Below, in pieces: positions 21,871 to 32,090 of a DNA stretch of 64,000 bases. This stretch comes from an uncultured Prochlorococcus sp. (GTDB taxonomy: Bacteria > Cyanobacteriota > Cyanobacteriia > PCC-6307 > Cyanobiaceae), in NCBI GenBank assembly GCA_902623195.1, contig CACNSV010000001.1:1-64000 (forward strand), written 5' to 3'. The notes beneath the pieces were generated by a model. It searched no databases. It saw nothing but the letters and a program-made list of their open reading frames with translations, and was not told the origin of the DNA. A program made the translations under genes and the position numbers. Each line of letters opens with the position of its first letter. The first letter of the stretch is position 1.

Positions 21871-21902
21871 TTGATGGGTTATTTAATTTAATAACCCATC
21901 AA
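21871..21902. repeat. 13-bp perfect inverted repeat (stem-loop) between tufA and rpsJ
   Basis: TTGATGGGTTATT-TTAATT-type loop-AATAACCCATCAA; no U-tract directly downstream on the + strand. Confidence 0.85.
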
Positions 21903-21921
21903 AATAAAATACCTTTTACTT

Positions 21922-22242
21922 ATGACTGCATCTATAGCTCAACAAAAAATTCGTATAAGATTAAAAGCTTTTGATAGAAGAATGTTAGATTTATCGTGCG
22001 ATAAAATTATTCAAACTGCAGATACAACTTCAGCCTCTGCTATAGGTCCTATACCTCTACCAACAAAAAGAAAAATTTACTGCGTTTTAAGATCACCTCA
22101 TGTAGATAAAGATTCTAGAGAACATTTTGAAACACGCACTCATAGAAGAATTATTGATATTTACAACCCATCTGCAAAAACTATTGATGCTTTAATGAAA
22201 TTAGACCTTCCAAGTGGAGTTGATATAGAAGTTAAGCTTTAA
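21922..22242 (+). CDS. rpsJ: 30S ribosomal protein S10
   Basis: [53 protein letters not shown]. Confidence 0.99.
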   Translation: MTASIAQQKIRIRLKAFDRRMLDLSCDKIIQTADTTSASAIGPIPLPTKRKIYCVLRSPHVDKDSREHFETRTHRRIIDIYNPSAKTIDALMKLDLPSGVDIEVKL

Positions 22243-22299
22243 GTTAGCCCGATTGCAGTCTAAATTTACTAAAATAATATAAGATAATTATTTTAAAAT

Positions 22300-22956
22300 A
22301 TGGGAGATCTGTCAGTTAGGGAATTACCTTTATTTCCACTGCCAGAGGTAGTTCTTTTCCCTAATGAAGTTTTACCTTTACACATTTTTGAATCAAGATA
22401 TAGGACTATGCTGAAATCTGTTCTTGAAACAGATTCTTTATTTGGGGTTATTAAATGGGATCCAAATACAAAAACTATGGCTAATGTTGGTTGTTGTGCG
22501 CATATAATTAAGCACCAAACTGCTGATGATGGTAGAAGTAATATTATTACGATTGGACAACAACGTTTCCAGGTTTTGGAGATAGTACGTTCGACTCCTT
22601 TTTATACAGGTGTAGTAAGTTGGATAGACGATGAAAATAGCAAAAATCTTCAAGATCTTGATAGCCTCAGAGATTCTGTTATTCAAGCTTTAAATGATGT
22701 AGTTAAGTTAACTAGTAAATTGACTAATTCTCAAAAAATATTACCAGATAAGTTACCTAATAACCCTCTGGAGTTATCATTTTGGATAGGTGCACATCTT
22801 GGTGGTCCAGTCTCTGACGAACAACAACGACTTTTAGAGGAAAGGGATACATATATAAGATTGCAAAGAGAATTTGAGATGCTTGACCATACGAGGAAGC
22901 AACTTGCAGCAAGGACTGCATTAAAAGAAAGTTTTCCTGATGTAAAAGAAAACTAA
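22300..22956 (+). CDS. Stand-alone LON substrate-binding (N-terminal) domain protein
   Basis: RELPLFPLPEVVLFPNEVLPLHIFESRYRTM is the ATP-dependent protease La N-terminal domain signature; 218 aa without ATPase or protease domains. Confidence 0.9.
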   Translation: MGDLSVRELPLFPLPEVVLFPNEVLPLHIFESRYRTMLKSVLETDSLFGVIKWDPNTKTMANVGCCAHIIKHQTADDGRSNIITIGQQRFQVLEIVRSTPFYTGVVSWIDDENSKNLQDLDSLRDSVIQALNDVVKLTSKLTNSQKILPDKLPNNPLELSFWIGAHLGGPVSDEQQRLLEERDTYIRLQREFEMLDHTRKQLAARTALKESFPDVKEN

Positions 22957-22974
22957 ATTTTTTTAAAAATATTA

Positions 22975-23817
22975 TCAGAGATTAATATTCTTTGAAAGAT
23001 AACATCCAAAATCATTGAGATGTTCACATAGAGGTCTTAATTTTTCTTTAAGAAGTTCAAAAGTTTCAATACTATTTATTTTATCGATAGCAACATCTAT
23101 ATAAATTATATATTCTCCTAATTCTCTTTTAGATGGTCTAGATTCTATTTTGCTCATATTAAATCCTAGATCAGCGATTGTATTTAATGCTTTAAGTAGC
23201 GCACCTGGTCGATTATCAAGTAGGGAAAATGCAAAGCTTGCAATATTTGCTGTCTCAGAGACTTTTGTTTCAGAAAGTAAAACAAACCTAGTACAGTTAC
23301 CAGAAACATCATTAATAGGAAATGCAAGTTCTTTTAATCCTTCAATAGCTACTAGTGCTTTTGAACCAATTGCGGCTCTAAATGTACTCCCTTTAACCAT
23401 ATTTACAGCTTCTGAAGTTGAATTTGTAGGGAGTAAAATAGCTTCCGGTAAATTTTCTGAAAGCCAATCTGAACATTGAGCTAAAGCTTGGGGATGAGAT
23501 AATACCTCTGATATATCTGAAAGCTTACCACTGCTTATTAATGCATGTTTAATAGGTAAAACAATTGCTTGACTAATTTTTAAATTAGGAAATTTCCATA
23601 AGGCATCTAATGTAGCAGTAACTCCTCCTTCAACGGAATTTTCGATTGGAACAACTGCTGCATCACAATTTTTGTAGGCTATTGTTTTAATAACAGAATG
23701 AAGCCCTTTACATGGTACAAATATAGGTGACTCATAATTAGCAAAGTCTGATAATATTTCAGCTGCTTTTTCTGCGTATGTACCCTTTGGACCTAAATAT
23801 GCAACTTGTTTGCGCAT
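22975..23817 (-). CDS. pheA: Prephenate dehydratase
   Basis: VAYLGPKGTYAEKAA, PIENSVEGGVTATLD, ACT domain SKIESRPSKRELGEYIIYID. Confidence 0.95.
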   Translation of the reverse strand: MRKQVAYLGPKGTYAEKAAEILSDFANYESPIFVPCKGLHSVIKTIAYKNCDAAVVPIENSVEGGVTATLDALWKFPNLKISQAIVLPIKHALISSGKLSDISEVLSHPQALAQCSDWLSENLPEAILLPTNSTSEAVNMVKGSTFRAAIGSKALVAIEGLKELAFPINDVSGNCTRFVLLSETKVSETANIASFAFSLLDNRPGALLKALNTIADLGFNMSKIESRPSKRELGEYIIYIDVAIDKINSIETFELLKEKLRPLCEHLNDFGCYLSKNINL

Positions 23818-23870
23818 GACTTATAAAAAAGAAAAAAAGAATATAGTAAGCATTGGAGGTTTATAATACA

Positions 23871-24383
23871 ATGCTTTTGTCTTTTGATGCTAAACAGAAA
23901 CTCAAGCTTTCTGTAACAACTAATAAAGAACGTCTTCCAACATATCTCCTTCAAGAAGAGAGAGTCGTAGGAGCGATGTTAGACTCCAATAAATTAATAC
24001 CTGAAGGTCAAGGTAAGTATAAGTATAATGTTACAAGCTTCAGAGTCTTTCAGCTAGATGTAAATCCAGTTGTTTCCATTGCTGTTGAAAATAAAAATGG
24101 AGTACTTTTAATGAGTGCTCTTGACAGTAAATTAGATGGCCTCGGTATTGTAGATGATTTTAATCTTTTATTAAAGGCAAATCTACAGGCTACTAATATT
24201 GGATTAGAAGGAGAAGCTCTTCTCGGCGTTACAGTAAGTCAACCACCCCTTTTAAAGCTTATTCCTAAAAAAATATTAGAATCAACGGGTCATTCAGTAC
24301 TTAATGGCATTTTATTAGGTATAAAAACAAGAGTTCAACAGCAATTAATTAAAGATTTTACAAATTGGTGCGAATTAAATTAA
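23871..24383 (+). CDS. DUF1997 family conserved cyanobacterial protein
   Basis: MLLSFDAKQKLKL...; ATG at 23871 preceded by GGAGG (track start 23853 is a less likely TTG). Confidence 0.8.
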   Translation: MLLSFDAKQKLKLSVTTNKERLPTYLLQEERVVGAMLDSNKLIPEGQGKYKYNVTSFRVFQLDVNPVVSIAVENKNGVLLMSALDSKLDGLGIVDDFNLLLKANLQATNIGLEGEALLGVTVSQPPLLKLIPKKILESTGHSVLNGILLGIKTRVQQQLIKDFTNWCELN

Positions 24384-24384
24384 T

Positions 24385-24957
24385 TCAAATTTTTTTGATA
24401 AATAACTTTCTATGCATATTTGTAATACCTAATTGGTTTATTGATGTAAAATGATCACTTGTACCATAACCTTTATTTTTGTAGAGTAAATACCCTTTAT
24501 ACTTTTCATCTAATCTAAACATTAATTCATCCCTTTTAACTTTAGCTAATATGCTTGCAGCAGCTATTGAAGTCAATTTAGAGTCTCCTTTTATTATATT
24601 TTGTTGCTTTCCCTTCCACATACTTAATGGAAGGCAGCCGTCTATATAAATTTTAGATGGTTTTAATTTCAATTTATAAATAGCTCTTATCATTGATAAT
24701 TCAGTAGCATATCTGATCCCATATTTTTCTATTTCTCTGACGGAACTTTGACCCATACCCCAATCTTGTGATAACTCTAATATTTTTGGCAATAATAAGT
24801 TTCTTTTTTTTGCAGATAATTTTTTACTATCATTAACACCTAACTTTTTTAGTAAATAATTATTTTTCAAGGTTAAAACTACTGCAGATGAGAAGACAGG
24901 TCCAAAGATACATCCCTTCCCTACCTCATCAATACCTACTTCAATTGAATCATTCAT
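24385..24957 (-). CDS. rnhB: Ribonuclease HII
   Basis: [42 protein letters not shown]. Start re-assigned to ATG at 24957 ([11 protein letters not shown]), overlapping the rne stop. Confidence 0.92.
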   Translation of the reverse strand: MNDSIEVGIDEVGKGCIFGPVFSSAVVLTLKNNYLLKKLGVNDSKKLSAKKRNLLLPKILELSQDWGMGQSSVREIEKYGIRYATELSMIRAIYKLKLKPSKIYIDGCLPLSMWKGKQQNIIKGDSKLTSIAAASILAKVKRDELMFRLDEKYKGYLLYKNKGYGTSDHFTSINQLGITNMHRKLFIKKI

Positions 24958-26755
24958 TCCCTGCTGATGATCTTCTTCTTTTTCTTCTTGTAATCTCAGG
25001 ATCTTCATTATCTTGATTTTCTTGTAAATCTTTATCATTCACTACTATTCGATCATTAGAAATATTGTCTTTATTTCCAACAGCATCATCTTTAGAAAAA
25101 TTATTTGCAAATGTATTATCTAGATTATTAATTGTTATTTCTTTTTTAACATTTGATTGTGAAGTTTCCATTTTTTTCAATTCATCATTCTCAAGCTTTG
25201 CAATATTATTCACTTTTATAAATTCTTTACCTAACTTAATTAAAGGATTAATTCCTAATTGACTATATACAAGCTTTTCTTTCTCAGAAAGCTTTATAGA
25301 AATAAATTCTTGTTCATTTGAATGATTTGCTGCATTTGCTTCATCATTTAATTCTTTCTTCTTTAAAGAATTTTTTTCTTCGCCTGCAATTAAATCGAGT
25401 GAGGAATCTTTTTCTGCAGTTTTATTCTTAATTTCATGAACTAATGTTTGATTATTTTCTAAATTATTTTCATGAACTGATTTTTTTGATTTTTTTGAAG
25501 ATTTTGAACTTTCTAAACTTATTTTTTGAAGATTAGGTAAATTTTGTAATTGTCCTAATCCTTCACAACAATTGCATGTTTTATTAAATAATTCATAAAT
25601 ATTTTTACCTTGCCTTTTCCTTGTTAGTTCTACAAGACCTAATTCAGTTAATTGCGCTATTTGCGGTTTTGCTGAATCGTCTTTTATTGCTGTAGTAAAA
25701 TGCTCTAAAAGTTGAAATTGATCTCGGCGTGAATCCATATCTATAAAATCTATTATTAAAACCCCTCCAATATTTCTTAGCTTCATTTGCCTAGAAATTT
25801 CAATCGCCGCTTCACAATTTGTCCATAAGACAGTTTGCCTAGAGTTTGCTGATCTTGTGAAAGAACCTGAGTTAACATCTATAACAGTTAGTGCTTCAGT
25901 TGGTTCAATTATTATGTAACCTCCAGAAGGTAAATCTACCCTTGGTTGTAACGCCTTTTGAATGGTATTTATAATTTTATATTTTTCGAGTATGTGATCT
26001 TCTTTAGAATTATTATGAAATTCAATAGTAAAATTAGATTCATTATTTACTAAATAATTTTTTGCTCTTTCAATGGCGTGTTTATTGTCTATAGTGACTT
26101 TTGTTATAGAGGAATTGACGTAATCTCTCAAAACTTTTAATGAGAAGTCTTCATATCTACTAATCAGCATTGGTGGATTTGATATCTCATTTTGTTGAAG
26201 AATATTCTCCCATTTTTGAATTAAATTTTCTAAATCTTCAATTAATAATTCCTCACTTATATTCTTTGATTCGGTTCTAAATAATAGGCCTGTTCCTGGT
26301 GGCTTTATTAGTACACCAAGTGCTCGCAATCGACACCTTTCTGATTCTGTATTAATTTTCCTTGAAATATTCACTCCCTGACCAAAAGGTTGAAGAATTA
26401 TATATTTACCTGGTAGAGAAATATTTCCAGTCAATCTTGGCCCTTTTGATCCTGTAGGCTCTTTCATAACTTGAACAAGTACTTTTTGTTTTGGCTCAAG
26501 TAATTCAGTAATGCCAGCAGATCCTTTTTTTAATCTTAAAGGTCCGAGATCAGATACATGGATAAATCCATTTTTTTTACTTTCTCCAATGTCTATAAAA
26601 GCTGCATCTATCCCAGGAAGAACATTTTCTACAGTACCAAGAAAAATATCTTCAATTTGATACTGACCTTGTGAGACGATCAATTCTTCAACTCGATCAT
26701 CTTTAATTAGAGCTGCAATACGTGCTTGCTCAGCTATGATTATTTGCTGAGACAT
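24950..26755 (-). CDS. rne: Ribonuclease E/G family endonuclease with cyanobacterial-type C-terminus
   Basis: [41 protein letters not shown], CxxC (CNCCEGLG); C-terminal [12 protein letters not shown]. Confidence 0.96.
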   Translation of the reverse strand: MSQQIIIAEQARIAALIKDDRVEELIVSQGQYQIEDIFLGTVENVLPGIDAAFIDIGESKKNGFIHVSDLGPLRLKKGSAGITELLEPKQKVLVQVMKEPTGSKGPRLTGNISLPGKYIILQPFGQGVNISRKINTESERCRLRALGVLIKPPGTGLLFRTESKNISEELLIEDLENLIQKWENILQQNEISNPPMLISRYEDFSLKVLRDYVNSSITKVTIDNKHAIERAKNYLVNNESNFTIEFHNNSKEDHILEKYKIINTIQKALQPRVDLPSGGYIIIEPTEALTVIDVNSGSFTRSANSRQTVLWTNCEAAIEISRQMKLRNIGGVLIIDFIDMDSRRDQFQLLEHFTTAIKDDSAKPQIAQLTELGLVELTRKRQGKNIYELFNKTCNCCEGLGQLQNLPNLQKISLESSKSSKKSKKSVHENNLENNQTLVHEIKNKTAEKDSSLDLIAGEEKNSLKKKELNDEANAANHSNEQEFISIKLSEKEKLVYSQLGINPLIKLGKEFIKVNNIAKLENDELKKMETSQSNVKKEITINNLDNTFANNFSKDDAVGNKDNISNDRIVVNDKDLQENQDNEDPEITRRKRRRSSAGNE

Positions 26756-27043
26756 ATAAAAAATTTTAGTATGGTTTTATTTGAAAAAATAATAAAAAAT
26801 ATTAGAAATATAATTCTAATTATTTGCAAGAATCTTAAGGTACAAGTTGACCATAATTAAAATAATTAGTATTTACTTCTTATTTTTGAGAGTTAAGTTT
26901 TAAACTACTTTAAGAAAATTAAGTTCATTTACATTGATTATGATAATTTTCAAAGTAAATCATAACCATCTTAATCTTAACATCATTTTCCCCTGAAGTC
27001 ACATTAATCATTTATTCTATTAGTTGTATAAATTTTTCTAAAA

Positions 27044-28270
27044 GTGGTTCAAGTTAACGAAAATTATTTAAAGCTAAAAGCAGGATATTTGTTTCCTGAG
27101 ATATCAAAAAGAGTTAATTTACATTCACAAAAAAGTAACTCATCAACTCTTATCAAATTAGGTATTGGTGATGTTACAGAACCTTTGCCTAGGGCCTGTA
27201 TAGATGCAATGCAAAACGCATTAGTAGAAATGAGCACAAATAAGGGGTTTAGGGGTTATGGTCCTGAACAAGGTTATTTATGGTTAAGAGAAAAAATTTC
27301 TGAAAATGAATTTATGTCAAAAGGATGTCTAATCGCCCCTGAGGAAATTTTTGTTTCAGATGGATCTAAATGTGATAGTAGTAATATTTTGGATATTCTT
27401 GGTAATGATAATTTAATTGCTGTTACTGATCCAGTTTATCCTGTATATGTTGATAGTAACGTTATGACAGGTAGAACAGGTTTAGCTTGTGATAATGGAA
27501 GTTATGAAGGTTTAACTTACATAGCTATTAATGAAGATAATAACTTTAAGCCAGAAATTCCACAAGAAAAAGTTGATATCATTTATTTATGTTTTCCTAA
27601 TAATCCCACAGGTGCAACCATTTCAAAAGAAGAGTTAAAAGATTGGGTTGATTATGCAAATAGAAATAATTCATTAATTTTTTTTGATGCCGCTTATGAA
27701 GCATTTATTCAGGATGCAAAACTGCCTCATTCAATTTATGAAATAGAGGGAGCTAAAAATTGTGCTATAGAATTTAGATCATTTTCCAAGAATGCTGGGT
27801 TCACAGGTGTAAGGTGCGCTTATACAGTTATTCCAAAGAATCTTTCAGGAAGAAACTCTAAAGGAGAAGATATAAATTTATGGTCTTTGTGGAATAGGAG
27901 GCAAAGTACAAAATTTAATGGGGTAAGCTATATAGTTCAAAGAGGAGCAGAAGCAGTTTACTCAAATCAAGGGAAAATAGAAGTTTCAAAATTGATTAAC
28001 TTTTATATGAATAATGCTTCAATTATGAGAAGTAAATTAATACAAGCTGGTTTTAAAGTTTTTGGTGGCTTAAATGCTCCTTATATTTGGATCAAAGTAC
28101 CAGATCAAATGACATCTTGGGATTTTTTCGATTATCTTCTAGAAAGAGCAAATGTTGTTGGCACCCCTGGCAGTGGCTTTGGATTGGCTGGAGAAGGGTA
28201 TTTTAGATTATCAGCATTTAATACCTTATCTAATGTGAATACTGCTATGGAGAGAATCATTAATATATAA
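27044..28270 (+). CDS. dapL: LL-diaminopimelate aminotransferase
   Basis: PLP aminotransferase I/II fold; [43 protein letters not shown]; 408 aa. Confidence 0.95.
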   Translation: MVQVNENYLKLKAGYLFPEISKRVNLHSQKSNSSTLIKLGIGDVTEPLPRACIDAMQNALVEMSTNKGFRGYGPEQGYLWLREKISENEFMSKGCLIAPEEIFVSDGSKCDSSNILDILGNDNLIAVTDPVYPVYVDSNVMTGRTGLACDNGSYEGLTYIAINEDNNFKPEIPQEKVDIIYLCFPNNPTGATISKEELKDWVDYANRNNSLIFFDAAYEAFIQDAKLPHSIYEIEGAKNCAIEFRSFSKNAGFTGVRCAYTVIPKNLSGRNSKGEDINLWSLWNRRQSTKFNGVSYIVQRGAEAVYSNQGKIEVSKLINFYMNNASIMRSKLIQAGFKVFGGLNAPYIWIKVPDQMTSWDFFDYLLERANVVGTPGSGFGLAGEGYFRLSAFNTLSNVNTAMERIINI

Positions 28271-28301
28271 TATTTAAATATTGAACGAAATTTTAACTTA
28301 G

Positions 28302-28619
28302 ATGAAGTTTAACAATTCAGAAAGTGGTGGTAATAGTGGGGCGACTCTTCTTGATCAAAAACCATCAGAATTAAAAATTAAATCGCCAAAATATAAAGTT
28401 CTTCTTCACAATGATCCTGTAAATTCCATGGAATATGTTACAACTACTCTTAGAGAAGTTGTACCCCAATTAAGTGAACAAGATGCAATTGCAATTATGT
28501 TAGAAGCTCATAATTCCGGAGTGGGATTAGTAATAGTTTGTGATTTAGAACCTGCTGAATTTTATTCTGAGGCATTAAAATCTAAAGGCTTAACAAGTTC
28601 AATAGAAAAAGAGGATTAA
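28302..28619 (+). CDS. clpS: ATP-dependent Clp protease adaptor ClpS
   Basis: YKVLLHNDPVNSMEYV motif; 105 aa. Confidence 0.95.
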   Translation: MKFNNSESGGNSGATLLDQKPSELKIKSPKYKVLLHNDPVNSMEYVTTTLREVVPQLSEQDAIAIMLEAHNSGVGLVIVCDLEPAEFYSEALKSKGLTSSIEKED

Positions 28620-28620
28620 T

Positions 28621-29457
28621 ATTAAAAAAATAAATTCTCAAATAAATCTACTATATAGATATTTAGTTACGCCTCTTTTATTCGCTGGAATAATTTATAC
28701 GTTAGGAATTTTACCTGTTTTATTTTTTTCATCTTTTTTGCCATTCTTAAATGGTAAAGAATATATATTTATTTTTATTATATTTGTTTTTCTCTTAAAA
28801 ATATGGGCTAAGAAAAGATGGAATCAAAAAAATATATGGATGAGTTTAGGATTTACTCAATTTGAAGAAAGCATATTTAATCACAATTTTAAAAAAGAAT
28901 TATTTAAGTCATTTTTGATAATTTTATTATGGATTTTATTATTGATATTTGGGAATTTCTTAAGATTTAAAAGTGTATTTAATTTTAGCCTTTTATTTGA
29001 TATTTTATTTACTTCAATTTTTGTAAGTGTGGCAGAAGAATTACTTTTTAGAGTGTGGCTTTTTGAAGAATTAAAGCTATTTTTAGGAACAAATAAAGCT
29101 ATTTTTCTTCAATCTATTTTATTCTCAATGGTACATCCATATATTTTTTTGGAAAGTATTACTGTGAATATTTTGATGAAAATTGGATTGTTCTTGTTAG
29201 GTATTTATTTAAATCTTTTAAGAATTAACAATTATCCTAATATATTTCCTTCTATTGCATTTCATGGGGCAATCGTTGGTTATATTTTTCTCGCACAATC
29301 TATTTTTCAGGTTCAAGGAAATTATCCTTTCTTAATTTATGGTAATCAATACGATAAATTTATTAATCCTATTAGTGGTTTGATTGGTATCTTTACTTTA
29401 TTTATATTAAATATAAATCAAATTAAAAATTTAAAAAAATCATCTAAATTTGGTTGA
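28621..29457 (+). CDS. CPBP family intramembrane metalloprotease (CAAX protease-like), likely initiating at ATT 28621
   Basis: EELLFRVWLFEEL (EExxxR), SMVHPYIF, FHGAIVGYIFL motifs. The track start 28738 (TTG) truncates a TM-like segment (LVTPLLFAGIIYTLGILPVLFF) that continues back to the clpS stop; SD AGAGGA precedes ATT. Confidence 0.75.
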   Translation: MKKINSQINLLYRYLVTPLLFAGIIYTLGILPVLFFSSFLPFLNGKEYIFIFIIFVFLLKIWAKKRWNQKNIWMSLGFTQFEESIFNHNFKKELFKSFLIILLWILLLIFGNFLRFKSVFNFSLLFDILFTSIFVSVAEELLFRVWLFEELKLFLGTNKAIFLQSILFSMVHPYIFLESITVNILMKIGLFLLGIYLNLLRINNYPNIFPSIAFHGAIVGYIFLAQSIFQVQGNYPFLIYGNQYDKFINPISGLIGIFTLFILNINQIKNLKKSSKFG

Positions 29458-29459
29458 GA

Positions 29460-30614
29460 TTAGTTAAATTTTTTAAAAGTATATCTTTTAATAGAATCTG
29501 TCATTACTGAAAAAATATAAATTCTTATAAATGGAATTTTTTTCATTAGGAAAAAAATTAAATATCTCAATGGATACAGAAAAATTATTTTATTTGAAAA
29601 AAAGGTTACCAGAAATTCTGTGAAAAGAATTAAGGAAATTATATCTAAAGAGCGATTGAGGAAATATTTTAATGAGAGAAATTTACGATTTATTTTTGAT
29701 AAATTCTCGTAATTATTTATCATAAGACTTATTTCATAAACATCTCTTATACAAGAATTTAGACCTTGTCCTCCCACGGGATGAAATGAATGAGCTGATT
29801 CTCCAACTAAAATATTTTTAAAGTTTTTTAAATTTGGTAAAGCAAAAGCCTTAGCTAACGAAAAAGAAGAAATTTTACTTGTTATTTTTTCAGGAATTAT
29901 ATTATCAGGTAATTCATATTTTAATTTCTCTAATAATTTCTTATGTGTCATTTCAAGTTTTAAGTTTGTATCTGATTCTGAAGAGAACCAAATAATTTGA
30001 TAAATATTATGAGAAAGGGGCAATAGAGCTAAAGGACCTTCGCTCTTAAAGATTTCATAAGCTCTTTTAGGAGGTGCACCATTTAAAATAGCCTTAAAAG
30101 AAATACACTTTTGTTTATATAAGCCTTTAAAGTATTTAATTTGCCATTTTTTTCTAGTTGAAGATTCTTTTCCATCGCAGGCTAAAATAAAATCAAAATC
30201 TGCATCATCAGTCGTGTCATAATTTAATTTATTAATATATTCATTATCATTAATTTTATTGATCAATAATTTCATAAGAAGTTTATGCTCTACAACCCAT
30301 CCGATATCCGTTTGGTCATTATTAAGCATTGTTAAATCATTATCTCTAACTAATACCGATTGAGATAAAACATCATCAATAATTGATAAAGAAGTAAATC
30401 CAAAAGAAGATTTTTGGATGCTACGCCATAAATCTAATTCTTTAAATATTTTTCTGGTACATTGTGTAACTGCATAACCCTTATCTTTCTCTAATAATTC
30501 TGAATCTGATAGTGGTTCAATTAGAGTGACATTGTATTTATTTAAAGCTAAAGCTAGGGCTAAAAGTGATCCAGTTGGTCCTGATCCTATGACTTTTATA
30601 TTTTTTTTAATCAA
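29460..30614 (-). CDS. FAD-dependent monooxygenase, UbiH/COQ6-like
   Basis: KVIGSGPTGSLLALALA (FAD GxGxxG), LVGESAHSFHPVGGQGLNSCIRD. Confidence 0.88.
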   Translation of the reverse strand: MIKKNIKVIGSGPTGSLLALALALNKYNVTLIEPLSDSELLEKDKGYAVTQCTRKIFKELDLWRSIQKSSFGFTSLSIIDDVLSQSVLVRDNDLTMLNNDQTDIGWVVEHKLLMKLLINKINDNEYINKLNYDTTDDADFDFILACDGKESSTRKKWQIKYFKGLYKQKCISFKAILNGAPPKRAYEIFKSEGPLALLPLSHNIYQIIWFSSESDTNLKLEMTHKKLLEKLKYELPDNIIPEKITSKISSFSLAKAFALPNLKNFKNILVGESAHSFHPVGGQGLNSCIRDVYEISLMINNYENLSKINRKFLSLKYFLNRSLDIISLILFTEFLVTFFSNKIIFLYPLRYLIFFLMKKIPFIRIYIFSVMTDSIKRYTFKKFN

Positions 30615-30722
30615 GAGTATAAACCTTTGTTGAAAATAAATTTTAAAAATTAAAGATTGGTAAAATCATAAATATCTGAATAAATGAGTTGCGCTAAATT
30701 AGATAAAAATTTTTAAATTAAT

Positions 30723-31652
30723 TTAACCTCTGCATCTAAATACACCAAATTGCATAAGTCCATTACCAAAAGCCCAATTCATAAGAAGAATTGTTGGTAT
30801 TTCTCTAAAAGATTTAAACAATGAAGACCAACCTAGTGATAAAAATACTTTTGGTCTTCGAGCACCTTCAAAGATAGATTCCCACCATGAGGGTAATGTT
30901 TCTTTTGTCCAATCATCTGTATCAACTTGACTCCCTATAAAAGAACTATTTGAAAGATTTTTTTGAAAGCTATTAATACTACTGAAGCTTGGATGAGCCC
31001 ATTGTTCTAATAATTGCTTTAAAACGATTTTTTCAATCATGTTTGGAGCTTTTAAAGTTAAGTCCCTAGAGTTCCAATCTGCTACAGCTAAGTAGCCACC
31101 TGGCCTGAGTACTCTTAACATCTCATCAGCATATTTTTGTTTGTCTGGCATATGAGGTCCTGCTTCAACACTCCAAATCCCATCAAACTCTCCATCTTCA
31201 AACTTCAAATTCATTGCATCCATTTGCTGAAAAGTACAATTTAAACTTGATTTTGTAAGTTCCCTTGCTCTCTTAACTTGTTCGGAACTTATTGTTATTC
31301 CAATGACATTAAAGCCATAATGTTCGGCAAGAATTCTTGAACTTCCTCCTATCCCACATCCAACATCTAAAACTCTTGATCCCTTTGGTAATTTATCTAA
31401 TCCACTCCATTTAACTAATTCATGAACAAATGTAGCTTTAGCTTTCCTAAAATCTCCTAATTTTTTTGGGTTGTGATAGTAACCTAAGTGAATATGTTCA
31501 CCCCATAATTTCTCTAAAATTCTATCGTTTGTCCATTTATCATAAGCATCCGAAACTGAGTCAGTAGTCTCAAATTTTCTATTTTTAGCAATCCATAAAA
31601 TGGTAAAAAAGCTAATAATTGAAATGATTAAAATAATGTAGTTTTGATTCAT
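30723..31652 (-). CDS. MPBQ/MSBQ methyltransferase-like SAM methyltransferase (tocopherol/plastoquinone pathway), N-terminal TM
   Basis: RVLDVGCGIGGSSRILAEHYGFNVIGITISSEQVKRARELT; WSVEAGPHMPDK; closely resembles Synechocystis Slr0418 as I remember it. Confidence 0.85.
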   Translation of the reverse strand: MNQNYIILIISIISFFTILWIAKNRKFETTDSVSDAYDKWTNDRILEKLWGEHIHLGYYHNPKKLGDFRKAKATFVHELVKWSGLDKLPKGSRVLDVGCGIGGSSRILAEHYGFNVIGITISSEQVKRARELTKSSLNCTFQQMDAMNLKFEDGEFDGIWSVEAGPHMPDKQKYADEMLRVLRPGGYLAVADWNSRDLTLKAPNMIEKIVLKQLLEQWAHPSFSSINSFQKNLSNSSFIGSQVDTDDWTKETLPSWWESIFEGARRPKVFLSLGWSSLFKSFREIPTILLMNWAFGNGLMQFGVFRCRG

Positions 31653-31772
31653 AATGGGTGGTTTTTCTACTGAAATTTTACAGTTAGTTGGATATGCAGT
31701 AACTTTGATTAGTTCTTGAAGGTACTGCTCTAAAAAACATTTAATGTTGCTTTAGAATTTAGAGTTTCCTAC

Positions 31773-31786
31773 TCAACAATTGTTGA
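31773..31786. promoter_or_regulatory. 14-bp perfect palindrome TCAACAATTGTTGA upstream of the MPBQ methyltransferase gene
   Basis: Direct sequence palindrome in an intergenic region; function unknown. Confidence 0.5.
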
Positions 31787-32015
31787 AGCTATTTAGAAAT
31801 CTATTATTACTTAAACTTTACTAAACTTTTTTCTTATTTGAAATTATTAAATTTGTATGAATAGAATAATTTAAGTGAACATTAATAAAACAAATGCATC
31901 ATTAATCACCCTATTACTTTTAATGAATTAATTAAAGAAAAATTTAAAGTAATATCATAATTTATCACTTCAAAGAATTGTTTGTTAGATATCTGATTTT
32001 AAATAAACCCAACAT

Positions 32016-32090
32016 ACTGTCAATAATTTTAACCCATCTATCCATCTTGATATTAGGTGAAACTGATTTTCGGGCGTAATATCTGACAGT
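32016..32090. other. Candidate structured RNA/element with nested inverted repeats; strand unknown
   Basis: ACTGTCA (32016-32022) pairs with TGACAGT (32084-32090); GATATTA (32049-32055) pairs with TAATATC (32077-32083), contiguous with the outer 3' arm. Confidence 0.45.

Noticed and set aside
24958-25038. N-terminal extension of rnhB in the ORF track
   Set aside because: The extension ([27 protein letters not shown]) is out-of-frame rne C-terminal sequence; [15 protein letters not shown] at 24957 fits RNase HII N-termini.
31654-31722. 22-aa ORF MGGFSTEILQLVGYAVTLISS just upstream of the methyltransferase gene on the + strand
   Set aside because: Very short, no clear SD, does not match small photosystem or cytochrome subunits I recall; cannot be supported.
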